Part shown: positions 43,239 through 53,795 of the stretch, one piece after another | How positions within the stretch are numbered: the first letter of the stretch is position 1 | How the letters are laid out: each line of letters begins with the position of its first letter | Assembly: GCA_002118135.1 (NCBI GenBank) | Contig: BDIU01000016.1 | Span: 279,661-343,660, forward strand | Source: Trebouxia sp. TZW2008 | Taxonomy: Eukaryota; Chlorophyta; Trebouxiophyceae; Trebouxiales; Trebouxiaceae | Reading direction: 5' to 3' | Length of the DNA stretch: 64,000 nt | Program-made: the position numbers and the translations under genes | The notes under the pieces: model-generated | The model's database searches: none | Seen by the model: only the letters and a program-made list of their open reading frames with translations | Told to the model about the DNA's origin: nothing

Positions 43239-45181
43239 TTTGTCAAGCTGCTGATACAAACTTCAGACTGGAAGTAAGCTGTGCTGTACTTGCAGGGCGC
43301 TCCAGTCCTGCAGAGCAGAAGATTCTGTTGCTGTTGTGGGAGTGGTGCAGCAGTATTGCTTATGCTCACTATGCTTCAGCCATGTATCACAGTTTGTTGG
43401 TGCTGCACAGACTATGCACTTGCTGATTTGCTAGCCAGCTTGTTGATAGGGACTAGGTGCACACGGTCAACTTAGGCAAGAAGATGCCGACACGGCATGG
43501 TGGCTGTGGCAATGGTGTAAAATCAATTCGTCGTCTTCATGCGAAAGATATCGACCGACCAGCACTGACCTATTCTTCTATGTGAGTGGACCAGACCGTA
43601 TAAACGGAACAAAGTGTCGACCAGCCGCTATCGCGAGCCAGCTCCAATGCGCATATACGCGACTGCAATTTCCAAGGCCAGACCGGCCCCAACACCCACC
43701 ACAAACGCCCCACAGGGTCCGATAGACTCGACCAGACAGATCTCGTTGTTATGCACAAAGCGCACAGATTCCTCGGCACGGCCCTCAAACTTGCTCAAAC
43801 GCGGACCAACACGTTGAACGTGTTGCTCTTCATGCCAACCTTATCCTACGACGCCTTTGCCGCGCGCGTCCTGTCGAGGTGCAAGGTCATCTTGATCCAT
43901 AGCAGAGGCCGTCTAAACAGGCTCCCTACCTGGGAATGAGTCACGCGGCCCCCCTCATGGGCACTACATTGGTGGCCCTCCTTTTCCATGCTACCCCTTG
44001 TTATTTTTGCAGCACCTGTAACATGCCAACACTGACTACTGCTATCTGACATTTTTGCTATTCGATGTTCACTTGGGCATGACAATCGTTGGCTGGTCAA
44101 CATATGCATGCTGATTGTTGGCCCTCCATTTCCATGCTACCCCTGGCCTTTTGAAGGCCGGCAAACATTGTTTCCTTCTCTCCAAATCGCAGCTCAAAAC
44201 GGTATGGACACCTTCTAGAACCTGGGCATTCGTCCCTGCTACCTGCTACTTCTGGAACGCCAACTTTTGCTGCTTAATTGCAACTTGGGCACTACGTTGG
44301 TGGCCTCTCATGTTGCAAGCTACCCCCTGCTACTTCTGCAACGCTGACTTTTGCCCTTTGAGGCTTTGGCTATTCGATAGTCACTTGACCATGACAGCCG
44401 TTAGCAGGTCAAGATATGCACGATGGTCTTCCCTCCATCGGATTCTGTGTCACAAATTGCTCCTAAGCCCGATGGCATGCAAACGTGGCATATGGTATGA
44501 CTTTTTGCTGCCTGTACATTACATGTGATCATCATCGTGATGCTGCTGCATCTGCAGAGGGTCTGCTACATTTGCTCAGGAGCAGTCATTGATTGCGCAG
44601 CAGGCCAGTTCGAAATTGACATATGGATTGGGAACAATGATGACCATGTTGTTGCCAGCAATCTGTAAAGCAATGCTGTCTGGGCTGCAGTCGTTTGGAC
44701 TCTGGTAATCTTTGACATCTGGGCTGCATGTTAGTTGGCATGACAACAATGCCAAACAAATTGTCAGCATGTATAATTGATTGCTCTTTATTACAATTTG
44801 CAGTCAACAAGGATGCAGCGCCACACAAGTGGCATGCACAAAGTTGTTGAGCTGAAAGACGATTGTCAGGACTACTGCTGAAGCTCTGTCAGGTCTCATG
44901 GGTTGCAAAGCTGAATGCGCAAATCAGAAGCAGCATTCATTCAATCAAAGTCAGCGAGGATTGCATTCGTTCAGCGTCAAAGTCTATGTACATTTGTTCA
45001 GCAAATTGTTTCAGCTCCTTTTCAGATAAAACTGCTGCTTTGACCAGACAGCACCTAAATGACTACCATTGCTGAAATGATCAGAAGCTCTCTATATGCG
45101 TCAAGCTGATACAATTCTGAGCTGCTTCTGCTCACAGAGGCTCCCACTATGAAGCTCAACAGCGTAGACTTCAGACTGATC
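43239..45181. other. unassigned region between two minus-strand genes
   Basis: No gene is supported with confidence. A minus-strand frame at about 43615-43850 reads EGRAEESVRFVHNNEICLVE followed by a hydrophobic stretch (GAFVVGVGAGLALEIAVAY), but an in-frame TAA separates it from the upstream segment MDQDDLAPRQDARGKGVVG. A possible short exon MEKEGHQCSAHEGGRVTHSQ (about 43939-43998) ends in a GTAGGG donor. Units with GGCCCTCC(A/T)TTTCCATGCTA repeat at 43950-44340. Confidence 0.3.
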
Positions 45182-48100
45182 TCAGACAACAGTGGTGCCA
45201 TCCCCTCCAGCAACACCCCCCTTAGACGCCCAGGCACCCCTACCCAGGTTGTTGTCTACCTCACTAGTAGGCACTGCTGCAACACCCCCGTAGTTCGGTG
45301 CATAGCTAGGGCCAGTCACAGTCTCAGAGGCAGCAGCAGTGGTGGTGGTGGTTGTTGTGGTGACAGGGGCAACAACTGGAGTCGTCTTGCCAGTCTTTCT
45401 GAAACGGCCAAACTTGCTGGTGCTGACTGGAGCAGGGGCCACAGTGCCTAGGGTAGCACCCTCTGGAGCAGCCACAGTCTGGGGGGCGCCTCCTAGAGGA
45501 GGTTTGCTGGTCACTGCAATGGGCTCTGCTTGGCGGACTGTGACTGGTGGTGGGGCTTCAGCATCGTACACACGCTTGCTTGGCTTGATGACGGTCTTGG
45601 AAGGTGTGCCTGCAGCATGCATGGAATGCTTAGTGAATGCAGCATGTGCAACAGCTAGTTCCCACGTGAGTCCTGAAACTGCGCAAGTGGTGTTGTTGCT
45701 GGTCGCTGAAGTGGGCGCTGTTTGGTGACTTGCCAGGCGTGACTGCAGCATGCATGAAACTTGCCTTGTATGCATCGTTGTACAGCGCATGACAGCCACC
45801 ATTTGTGGGGATTCAACTTAGTGAAGCAGGATTGCCTGGCCCTGACGCCTGCGGCAGCCGCTGTCAGCATAAACAGCAGCATGAGCAGCATCCTCTTTGA
45901 TATGCAATACCAATCACAAAACAGTAATGTTTGGTCCTACCTAAGATGAACCTAATAGCCAGCAGCCACAGGAGGGAGGCAGCAATGCCAAGGCACAAAA
46001 CAGAAAGCCAACAGCGCACAATTTCAAGGAGGCTTGAGTTCATGTCAAGCTTAAACCAGAGTCAAGGCTGAATGTACCTAGCATGGAGATATTGGGCAGC
46101 AGTCACAGGAGGGAGGCAGCAATGTATGGCACCAGGCCCATGAAGGCCAGGTTACATGGTGACCAGACATACAACAGAAAGCTGAAGTGGCACATGGTCA
46201 GGTCAAGCTAAATTCTACCTAGCATGAAGATACTGGCCAGAAGCCATAGCAAGGAAGCAGCAATGCCCAAGCACCAGGCCCATGAAGGCCAGGGCACGTG
46301 ATGGCCAGCAATGGGCAGGTGGCGGTCATAGTAGATGGCGTTGGCCACATAGAAGGCTGCCAGCACGCCAAACATGATGAACCTGCATTCATACAGATCA
46401 AGGTCAAGATGATATGGGCGATCTGCAGATGAAGAAGAGTTGGGTTGCATGCAAACTTCAAACAGACATGTCACACACACATACTGTGCAGCAACATGGG
46501 GAATGGCAAAAGAAGTGTCCTGAAATACGTCGGGCCAATCTGGACTGTTGATGATGCTGCAAATGTCACATACTTAACATGTGTTGAGTTATTGCTGTGG
46601 GCCATGCTGCCAGCATTTGCAAGCATGTACAACAGTACACTGTTCATTCATACAGCGCAAGGTCCTGCAGAGCCAAAAGGGTGATTCAATGCCAAGCCAT
46701 GCTGCTTTGATGTCAGGCATGCAAGCAGATAAAAGGCTAACCAAAAAATTAGCTGAGCAGACTTAGCTAGACTTGTGATGCTGGCAAACTGCTCATGATG
46801 CTGCACATGTCACAAACTGGACAAATGCTGAGACAGAGCTGTGGGCCATGCTGCCAGCACTTATACGCAAGTCAGAAATCACAGGGGACGTCAAGCAGGA
46901 GATCTTGTCAGTGTCCCAGTACGCTAAAGCGTAGAAGCGATGCTGCAAAGCAAGCTGATGTCTTCAATGCCAGGGAGCAGATGGAGTTACAATCCAAATG
47001 CCAAGACAGTGCTGTGAATCATCTGCCAGCTTTTGCATGCATGTAGTAAACAGAGAGGCAGTCAGGCAGGAGATCTTGCCACTGCTGCAGCATAGAAGCA
47101 ATGCTGAAAGACAAGCAAAACAAGCTGATGCCTTCAACGCCAGAGAGCAGATGGATTTACAATCCAGGCAGGGCAATGCAGGCAAGCAAATCTCAACTGC
47201 TGATGATGCTGCATGTGTCACACACTGGACATGTGCTGAGGTAAAGCTATGGGCCATGCTGCCAGCTCTTGTACTCAGGAGAGAAGACAAAGCAGAAGTC
47301 ATGCAGGAGATCAGCTGGACTTACGATCCAGGCAGGGCAATGCAAGCTAGGCTCCTTGACCGGCCGCAGCAGGTGAACAGCATGAACAGCAGAGCAAGCA
47401 GAGCTGATCCTCCCAAGAAACCAGCAACCACCAATCCCAGCACATACCCTCCTGTTGAGATGGCCTGCAGAAAACAGCAGAGAAGGTGAGTTGATGCCAC
47501 TAGAAAGAATAGTCAGGAGTAGAGAAGGCTGAGCATGATCTATGTTGTTGGGCATCATGACAGGATCCTGTAAGAGCAGAAGTAGCTCAAAATGTAACGC
47601 TTCTGGAGACGATGACAAGCACCAAGTGCAGACACTGCTACAGCAAACAAGAGCTACAGTCCATTCTCTGCTTGGGGTTTACTGTCCAACAGCAGTAAAG
47701 GTGTGTAACAGTACATGCAAACTGATGCATGCAGATAGGTAAGACGCTCACGTTCAGCTTTCTGTATGTGTCCTTTGGCATGGTGTTCTGACTATATTGG
47801 TACCATCCCAGCCTGCAATGGCACACGCATCATATCACAACTGCACAGTTCTGTAAAGATGACAGCAGAAAAGAGCATTTACATCAAGTTCTCCCAGCAC
47901 ATTTTCCATCAAAGAGCACAGAAAGAGAAGAGCTTATGTGCATAAGCTTGATTGTGGGCAAAATATTTTTACCAGGTGCGCAGGTGGAAGCCCTGTACAT
48001 TGTCTGTACGGTAGAACATGTATTTACGGTAGCCACCTACTAGGGCAGCTACACTCAGGCCGAAAATAATGGCAAGAGTCAGCAGGGTGAGTGTCATCAG

Positions 48101-48633
48101 ACCCTGCAACACAAAATTTTGTTAGAGTAGATCAGATGCTTAGCCTTTCTTGTGGAAAGAAAGCAGCTTCTAACGTCAGCAGTATCTGGAAGTGACAGGT
48201 TTAGATATGATAGCAGTGGAAAGTTAGGTAGGGAACACCAAGATCAGCAGTGTCCAATAATGACAGATTTAGATGTGATAGCAGTATAAAGTCAGGTAGG
48301 GAACACCAAGATCAGCAGTGCCCGACAATGACAGACTGAGATGCAATAGCAGATGGAAGTCAGGTAGGGGCATAACAGGATTGACTGTCTCACCGCTCTT
48401 GCCACTCTGAAGCAGCAGCATCTGCTCTGTTCCTCTACAACTCCATCATCGACTATGCCACCATTGTATCTGTACAAAGAGACGGTGTGAACAACAAGCT
48501 AAGTAGGCCAGCTGTGTGCTGCCTGTCATCCACTGTCAGAGATCAACTGACTGTTAGTGCACAACTACCTTGGGTTGGCTCCTGCATATGTGCCAGCTGG
48601 TCCTGCAGCCTTCTTTTTCCTACCGAAGACCAT
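45182..48633 (-). CDS. four-span membrane protein, seven exons
   Basis: About 350 residues, exons in phase: 48569-48633 (ATG 48633, MVFGRKKKAAGPAGTYAGAN), 48394-48469 (VVEEQSRCCCFRVARA), 47973-48103 (span 1, LMTLTLLTLAIIFGLSVAAL), 47752-47812 (WYQYSQNTMPKDTYRKLN), 47325-47464 (span 2, YVLGLVVAGFLGGSALLALL), 46219-46382 (span 3, FIMFGVLAAFYVANAIYYD; span 4, CLGIAASLLWLLASIFMLG) and 45182-45609 (Thr/Pro/Val-rich tail). The N-terminal basic stretch and CCC suggest a cytosolic N terminus with possible palmitoylation. The topology resembles tetraspan/MARVEL/claudin proteins, but I see no diagnostic signature, so the family is unassigned. It shares a divergent promoter with the peroxiredoxin. Confidence 0.75.
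45930..46390 (-). repeat. three copies of a transmembrane exon edge
   Basis: The 3' part of exon 46219-46382 plus donor (GGCACCAGGCCCATGAAGGC on the plus strand) is repeated at about 46085-46175 and more weakly at 45945-46015. This is another donor-side duplication. Confidence 0.65.
46545..47330 (-). repeat. intronic units next to the span-2 exon donor
   Basis: Units at about 46545-46690, 46785-46985 and 47070-47330 share GGGCCATGCTGCCAGC and GAGCAGATGGA(G/T)TTACAATCCA. The last block matches the exon 47325-47464 donor side (TTACGATCCAGGCAGGGCAA). Confidence 0.65.
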
Positions 48634-49303
48634 GTCGCCTGCTGCACCGATGAAGCAGGCAGTTCAGTCGAAGGTCAAGCTGTTGAGGGCATACTGAGTG
48701 ACACTACTCCTTTGTTTGCAATACCGCTACCTGTGGGCGAGTGCGAAAGTCCTTGGAGATGCAAGGAGACCTTCAGACGAGCTGCAGTCGAGGACTTGCT
48801 GCTGTCAGGCTGTGCAGACGTGACCGCTTGACGAGATTGTGTCCCTGCTGCGTTATGTACTTTTGAGACCAAAACTTGTATTGAACGTCGCTTCCAGTCG
48901 GGACGGACCAGCAGCAGTCCCACTGCCTGGTCAGCTACCCGCAGCAAGCCTCCGGCTTCCGCGTTCCGAGTACAAGCCCTCAGCAACAGGACAGGTGTAG
49001 CAAATTTCGAATCGAGTTCAAGGGCGTGCCCAGTCACGGCGTGAATACACGCAGTCCGACTACGTGACGTGTCTCACGCGCAACGTGTTCGTCAAAGAGC
49101 TTCTTCTTCAGCATGACAGCTTGGCGTTTGCATGCATTACGAGCGCGCCGCAGAATCACGCGACACACGCACATTTGATAGGATAGTCGGCATCAGCTGC
49201 TCGTGGCAGTCCAAATTTGACAGCGTACTTCCGATATATTCTGTTCTGTGGACACGTTCTAGATATCTTGCGCACTCGCTACATCAGCCAACTACCAGCA
49301 GAC
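48634..49303. promoter_or_regulatory. divergent promoter, membrane protein and peroxiredoxin
   Basis: The 670 bp between the two oppositely oriented start codons. It contains TACGTGACGTGTC at 49061-49073, two overlapping ACGTG cores of the type bound by plant bZIP factors (G-box/ABRE). Minus-strand frame 48675-49037 has no ATG start and is treated as non-coding. Confidence 0.5.
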
Positions 49304-52300
49304 ATGGCACTATCCCAAGCTGTTCGGTGTAATCTTTTGCAGAGGGCAGTCCCCACATGCAGCTCTGCCTGCCGTCGTGTTCAGTCCGCTGTCGCTCCTC
49401 GCGCCCACGCCCATGCTCATGCAAATGGACTGCGCACGAGCTCATTCACGCCCTCTGTGTCTGCTTTGAGATTTCAGGTCAGCGCTGGACTTCTATTGGC
49501 ATCGGACGAATCGCATGCTCGACTGGCCAGATTACCAAGTTGAACATTCTTCGCAGGCACAGCGACCGCGCCTCAGCGCAGCATTTGCCACACAGGCAAT
49601 CAAGAAGGGCGACAAGGTATGCAACCTCGCCGCACGTCAGTACTTCTTCAGCTCAAACCTCCTGGCACGGCCACACGCACCGAATCTGCGATGCAGTTGC
49701 CTACTGACATCGAAGTCCAGATTCTGGCCGAGGACGGCAACAAGGAGAGGGTCAAGCTTTCTCAGATCATTGATGGCAAGAAGGTACATTTGTCTGGCAG
49801 AAGGGTCCTCTTGTGCTGATGTGTCCAGGGTCATCTCATGCCTAAAATGCGCACAGGTCGTGCTTGTGGGAGTGCCAGGAGCTTACACCCCAGTCTGCAG
49901 CTCCAGCCACATTCCAGGGTTTGTTGAGAAGGTCAAGGACTTTGCAAACAAGGGCGTTGACTACGTTGGAGTCATTGCCAACAATGAGTAAGCTCACTGA
50001 GTCTCTGCAGACAATTGGCGTTTGAAGTGGGTCCACTCTGCTGTGGTTTAAATCACTCTGCTGTGGTTCGAATCACTCTGCTGTGGTTCTCATCAAAGAG
50101 TCACACTTGTACATACTCTTGTCCTGCAATGCTTCTACCAAAATAACATTTGTCAAGTGCTGGACAGCGTCTTCAGCATGACTGCCAGCAGTACACTCAT
50201 GCCCAAAGTGATGTCAGCATTGTATCTGTTGTCACGTCAGCCTTTGACGTTCACCTCCAGCATCACCATCATCGTTGTCATCATAATCATCAGCATGCAA
50301 TGTAGTGAGGTTCTATGACCCAGCTAGGTGCATATAGAGGCAAGGAACTGACTCCAAACAAATTGGTCTCATGCTCACCTGCACTTCAACACAAAGCAAA
50401 CAACTCTGGGGAGTCGACCTTGCAAAACGGGCATGCAGCATGTTTGCTATGTCATGTCAGCCTTTGATGCTCACTCACACTCACCTCACTTCAACATTAG
50501 GCAACAAGACTGCGAAGCTGACTGTGCATAATGGGTGTGCAGCATAGGATCTGTTGTCATGCGAGCCATTGATGTTTAGTCTGACTAAAAGATAAAGCAA
50601 ATAAGGCTAGGGCGTTGATTGTGCGTACTGGGTTTGCAGCATAGCATTTGTTGTCATATCAGCCTCTCATGCTAACCCACATTTACCTCACTTCAACAAC
50701 AAACAGCAACAAAACTGGGGAGCTGACTGAGCATCATGGGTGTGGCGCAACTTTGTGATGTCATGTCAGCCTTTTGATGCTTACTCACACTTACCTCCCT
50801 TCAACAAAAAGCAACAAGACTGGGGAGCTGATTGTGCATAATGGCTTTGCAGCATAGCGTCTGTTGTCATGTCAGCCGTTGATGCCAAGACTGTCTTGAA
50901 GAAAAGCCAAGCAAGGCTGGGGGATTGACTGTGCGTAGTGTGTGGGTAGCATGTTTGTAGTGTCATGTCAGCCTCCCGGGCTGCCTCTTTAGACAGAGGC
51001 TCCTGCTGTGATGCCTAACGGGGTAGACTTTTCTATTCTTGTCAGCCTTTGATGCATACCCACACTTACCTCATTTCAACAAGAAACAGCAACTAAACTG
51101 GGGAGCTGACTGTGCATAACGGGTTTGCAGCATCTTTGTGATGTCATGTCAGCCTTTTCATGCTTACCCACACTTGCCTTACTTCAACAAAAAGCAAGCA
51201 AGATTGCAGAGTTGACATAGTGAGTGTGCAGCATAAAATTTGTTGTCACGTCACCCGTTGATGTTTAGCCTGACCAAAAGAAAAAGTAGATAAGACTGTG
51301 CAAGTTTGTTATGCAGCACTTCATCAATGAACGATCAGTACTGGAAAGTGTGCATGGTGTGTGTGCAGCATCTTTGTGATGAGGGAGTGGGGCAAGACCA
51401 TGGGCTGTGAAGGTGCCAACGTCAGGATGATCTCAGATGGCAACACTGAGCTGTCCAAGGTGATACACTAGTGTCTCCTTATAACATTTGCTTTGCTTAT
51501 TGAGGAACATGTCTTAATATCAACTCTTCCTCAGAAACACCGCTGCAGTCAGAATGCAGCAACTGGTTTCCAGTTGCATTGTTGTTGTTTGAGAATTTCC
51601 TTACACAGTGTGTTTTTATAAGAAGAATGTACCGTCATATCTTACAAACCCGCCTACAATACACAACATCTAAAGTTTGCTGCACAATCAATCAGCAATG
51701 CCAACAGTCTCATTGTCAATATCAGGGCAACGCATGCGCATTGTCTTTTGGTGCTGAAACAATTGCAATGTACAGACTATGCCATCAGAAAGCGAACATA
51801 TCAGTGTGCATTGAGTTGGTCTCTGGCTGGCAAACGCAAGCTTGCTGTGCTGATGCACTGGGTTCATCATTGACTGGCTAGTGCAAGCTTCCTCTGTGTA
51901 ATGGACTGGTCATGGAGTGGCAAATGCAAGCTTGCTCTGCTGATGATATGGGGTGGACATTTGCTGGCAAATGCAAGCTTGCTCTGCTAATGCAATATGA
52001 ATATGAAGGTTGCCAACCCCATATTTACAATTCTCAGCTTCAACATGCATGCTCAGATCAATGTGCCCCCCTTTCTTCAGACGATAAGAGCACCATTAGG
52101 TTCTTTACATCCGGGGAGGAATCACTGCCCACACTGCTTGCCGATATTTTGGTTTGTACATCACAGGCCTTGGGACTGACAGTTGACATGACCTCGAGAA
52201 CCATGGGCTTGAGGACAAGGCGATTTGCCATGTATGTAGACAACGGCGAGGTGAGCACCTGGTATCTTGTGCAATGTTTACTGGTTGGTCATAGCATTGA

Positions 52301-52763
52301 TAGATCATGTGATGCATTCATGACATGATATGATGTTGTGCATGTCATCTGCTGCTCATGTGGCTGTCAGGACTCAATCATTCTTTGCTTCAGACCTTCA
52401 GCTCATTCTGCTTTTTTACATGTGTTTGATCTTGTGCATTGTTGTGCATGGTTGTTGGCATGGCAAGTGACACTCAGGTCTGCTGAGAAGCTTGATGAGC
52501 TGAATCGGTTTGGACTGTTGTCGTCCTGCTCTGAATGATCTCAGGGTTCAAGCTGGTTACAACAGTGACTTCACGCCTGGCTGGATATTGCAGAATAGCC
52601 CCATGAAGTGCTCTAGATGGGCTAAAGAAAGGCCACTCATCATGTGTTTGAATTTGCTTTTTTGTGAATGCAGGTCAAGGCAGTGTCAGTCGAGGAGGAT
52701 GAGATTGGTGGCGCTGACTCTGATGAGAAGACAAACGCCAACTGGATTCTGCAGAACATCTAA
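49304..52763 (+). CDS. type II / Prx5-family peroxiredoxin, organelle-targeted
   Basis: Reduces H2O2 and alkyl hydroperoxides with thiol donors. Seven exons: 49304-49477, 49557-49616, 49697-49783, 49857-49987, 51369-51459, 52167-52250 and 52674-52763, all in phase, total about 238 residues. The first 75 or so residues are Ala/Ser/Arg-rich and lack acidic residues, as in a chloroplast or mitochondrial transit peptide. The fold starts at AIKKGDKLPTDIEVQ. The peroxidatic site is VPGAYTPVCSSSHIPGF. Next come NDIFVMREWGK, MISDGNTELSK, ALGLTVDM...RTRRFAMYVDNGE, and the end ANWILQNI. The usual resolving Cys position (ILCISVND in plant PrxII) is Val here (YVGVIANND). A Cys in KTMGCEGANV is a possible substitute. 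Intron 4 is 1.38 kb of degenerate repeats. Confidence 0.93.
50040..51368 (+). repeat. degenerate array filling peroxiredoxin intron 4
   Basis: About a dozen units of roughly 90-130 bp with GTCATGTCAGCC, TTGATG(C/T), CACTTACCTCACTTCAACAA and GGGGAGCTGACTGTGCATAA blocks. Each ends in (G/T)GTG(T)GCAGCAT(A/C)... followed by TTTGTTGTCATG-like sequence. This mimics the real exon 5 junction at 51369 (GTGCAG then CATCTTTGTGATGAG), so the unit is the intron 3' end plus about 18 nt of exon 5. Confidence 0.8.
50975..51040 (+). mobile_element. 66-bp structured mini-retroposon, copy 1
   Basis: Starts CCCGGGCTGCCTCTTTAGAC, forms a hairpin (GCCTCT/AGAGGC), continues to GGGGTAGACTTTTC and a T-rich 3' end. 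It is flanked by an 8-bp duplication, GTCAGCCT (50967-50974 and 51041-51048). It sits inside a repeat unit whose empty form is present in neighbouring units, so insertion is clear. No coding capacity. Confidence 0.8.
51471..51635 (+). mobile_element. pogo/Tc1-like MITE, copy 5 (degraded)
   Basis: Begins 11 nt after the peroxiredoxin exon 5 donor. AGTGTCTCCTTATAACATTT, then CTGCAGTCAGAATGCAGCAA and ATAAGAAGAATGTACCGTCA align with the other copies. The inverted repeats are eroded. Confidence 0.5.
51820..51990 (+). repeat. short tandem repeat in peroxiredoxin intron 5
   Basis: Three to four units with GGCAAATGCAAGCTTGCTCT and GCTGATG, about 55 bp apart. Confidence 0.7.
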
Positions 52764-53795
52764 TCTAGTGCAAGCACTTGAAGTAGCAATCAGCAGCCAT
52801 CTTACTAAGTACAGTCCGTGTCTAATCACTGCATTGATGAAGGTATATGGTCAAGATTGATGTAAATTACATCAAGGGTTGTGCCTGGCATGTAAAGTCC
52901 AGTGCAAAGGACTTGATGGAACGCTGCAGTCACATGCAAAAGCCCTTTGCACTGCATTCTTGCTGTTGAGTTGCCAAATTGCCACATCTCATGAGCAGCA
53001 ATCCTCTACTTTCTCCCCTTATTGCATTGCAATCGAACTGTATCATGATCAGTGGTTGTCCAAAAGACTCAGTCTGCAGCTAATGCACACTTTTCAGCCA
53101 GACATTGTTGGGCAGCACTATGTCCTGGCTACCGGTGCATGCATTTGAGCACTAGTCTTGACAATTTGTGCTGCAGTCATGATGATCACATCTATGATGC
53201 TCACTAAACTCACAACATGTGTCAGGATCCGCGCGGGCCACGATTGCTCATTCAGGCAACGATCCAGCCAAGTCGAATGTGTAATTCGAACTGCAGCAGT
53301 GCATCAATGACCCTTTGATCATCAGCATTGATTAAAGCACGTCTTTGAGAAAGGCTACTGGAGCATTGCTTTCTGAAGCATTCACCCGAGCAAAGCGTCA
53401 CATCATGACACAAAGCACACGCCAAACTTGAAACTATCTTGGAAAGCACTTCGACAACAGTTCAGCACACCGCAAAAGAGAATTCCAGAGAAACCTGCCG
53501 TCTTCAAGCACCTTCACCTCAAACAACAAACCAAGAGCGACAAGGAGTGTGAAACACACGCATATGGTCACAACAGGAGCAAGCTATGCTGAACACTCAA
53601 GCACCCCACCAGCATGCTCTTGTCCGGTGTTTCCAGAGATTGGCCAGATACATCCCGGGCTGCCTCTTTAGACAGAGGCTCCTGTTATGACGCCTAGCGG
53701 CGTAGACTTTTCTTTTATTTTCTTTGGCCAGATACACAAAAGCTCCTGAATTGGCCATGAGATGTAAACAAACACTGTGCAAGCTGTGCATGCAT
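52764..53795. other. convergent intergenic region
   Basis: Between the peroxiredoxin stop and the kinase stop on the opposite strand. TGTAA, the usual algal poly(A) signal, occurs at 52861-52865 and again near 52890, about 100-130 nt past the peroxiredoxin stop. It contains mini-retroposon copy 2. No gene seen. Confidence 0.45.
53653..53723 (+). mobile_element. 71-bp structured mini-retroposon, copy 2
   Basis: Nearly identical to 50975-51040 (CCCGGGCTGCCTCTTTAGAC, AGAGGCTCCTG, GTAGACTTTTCTTTT). It is flanked by a 13-bp duplication, TTGGCCAGATACA (53640-53652 and 53724-53736). A second small stem (CGCC-TAGC-GGCG) is perfect in this copy. The T-rich 3' end and variable duplication length point to target-primed retroposition. 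Confidence 0.8.

Noticed and set aside
43614..43817. Plus-strand coding frame
   Set aside because: The minus strand of the same stretch gives a more protein-like frame; neither is well supported.
48675..49037. Minus-strand frame in the divergent promoter
   Set aside because: It starts at GTG rather than ATG and has no domain; the true first exon of the membrane protein starts at 48633.
53653..53723. Hammerhead ribozyme or tRNA fragment
   Set aside because: The hammerhead core (CUGAUGA and GAAA) and tRNA A/B boxes are not present.
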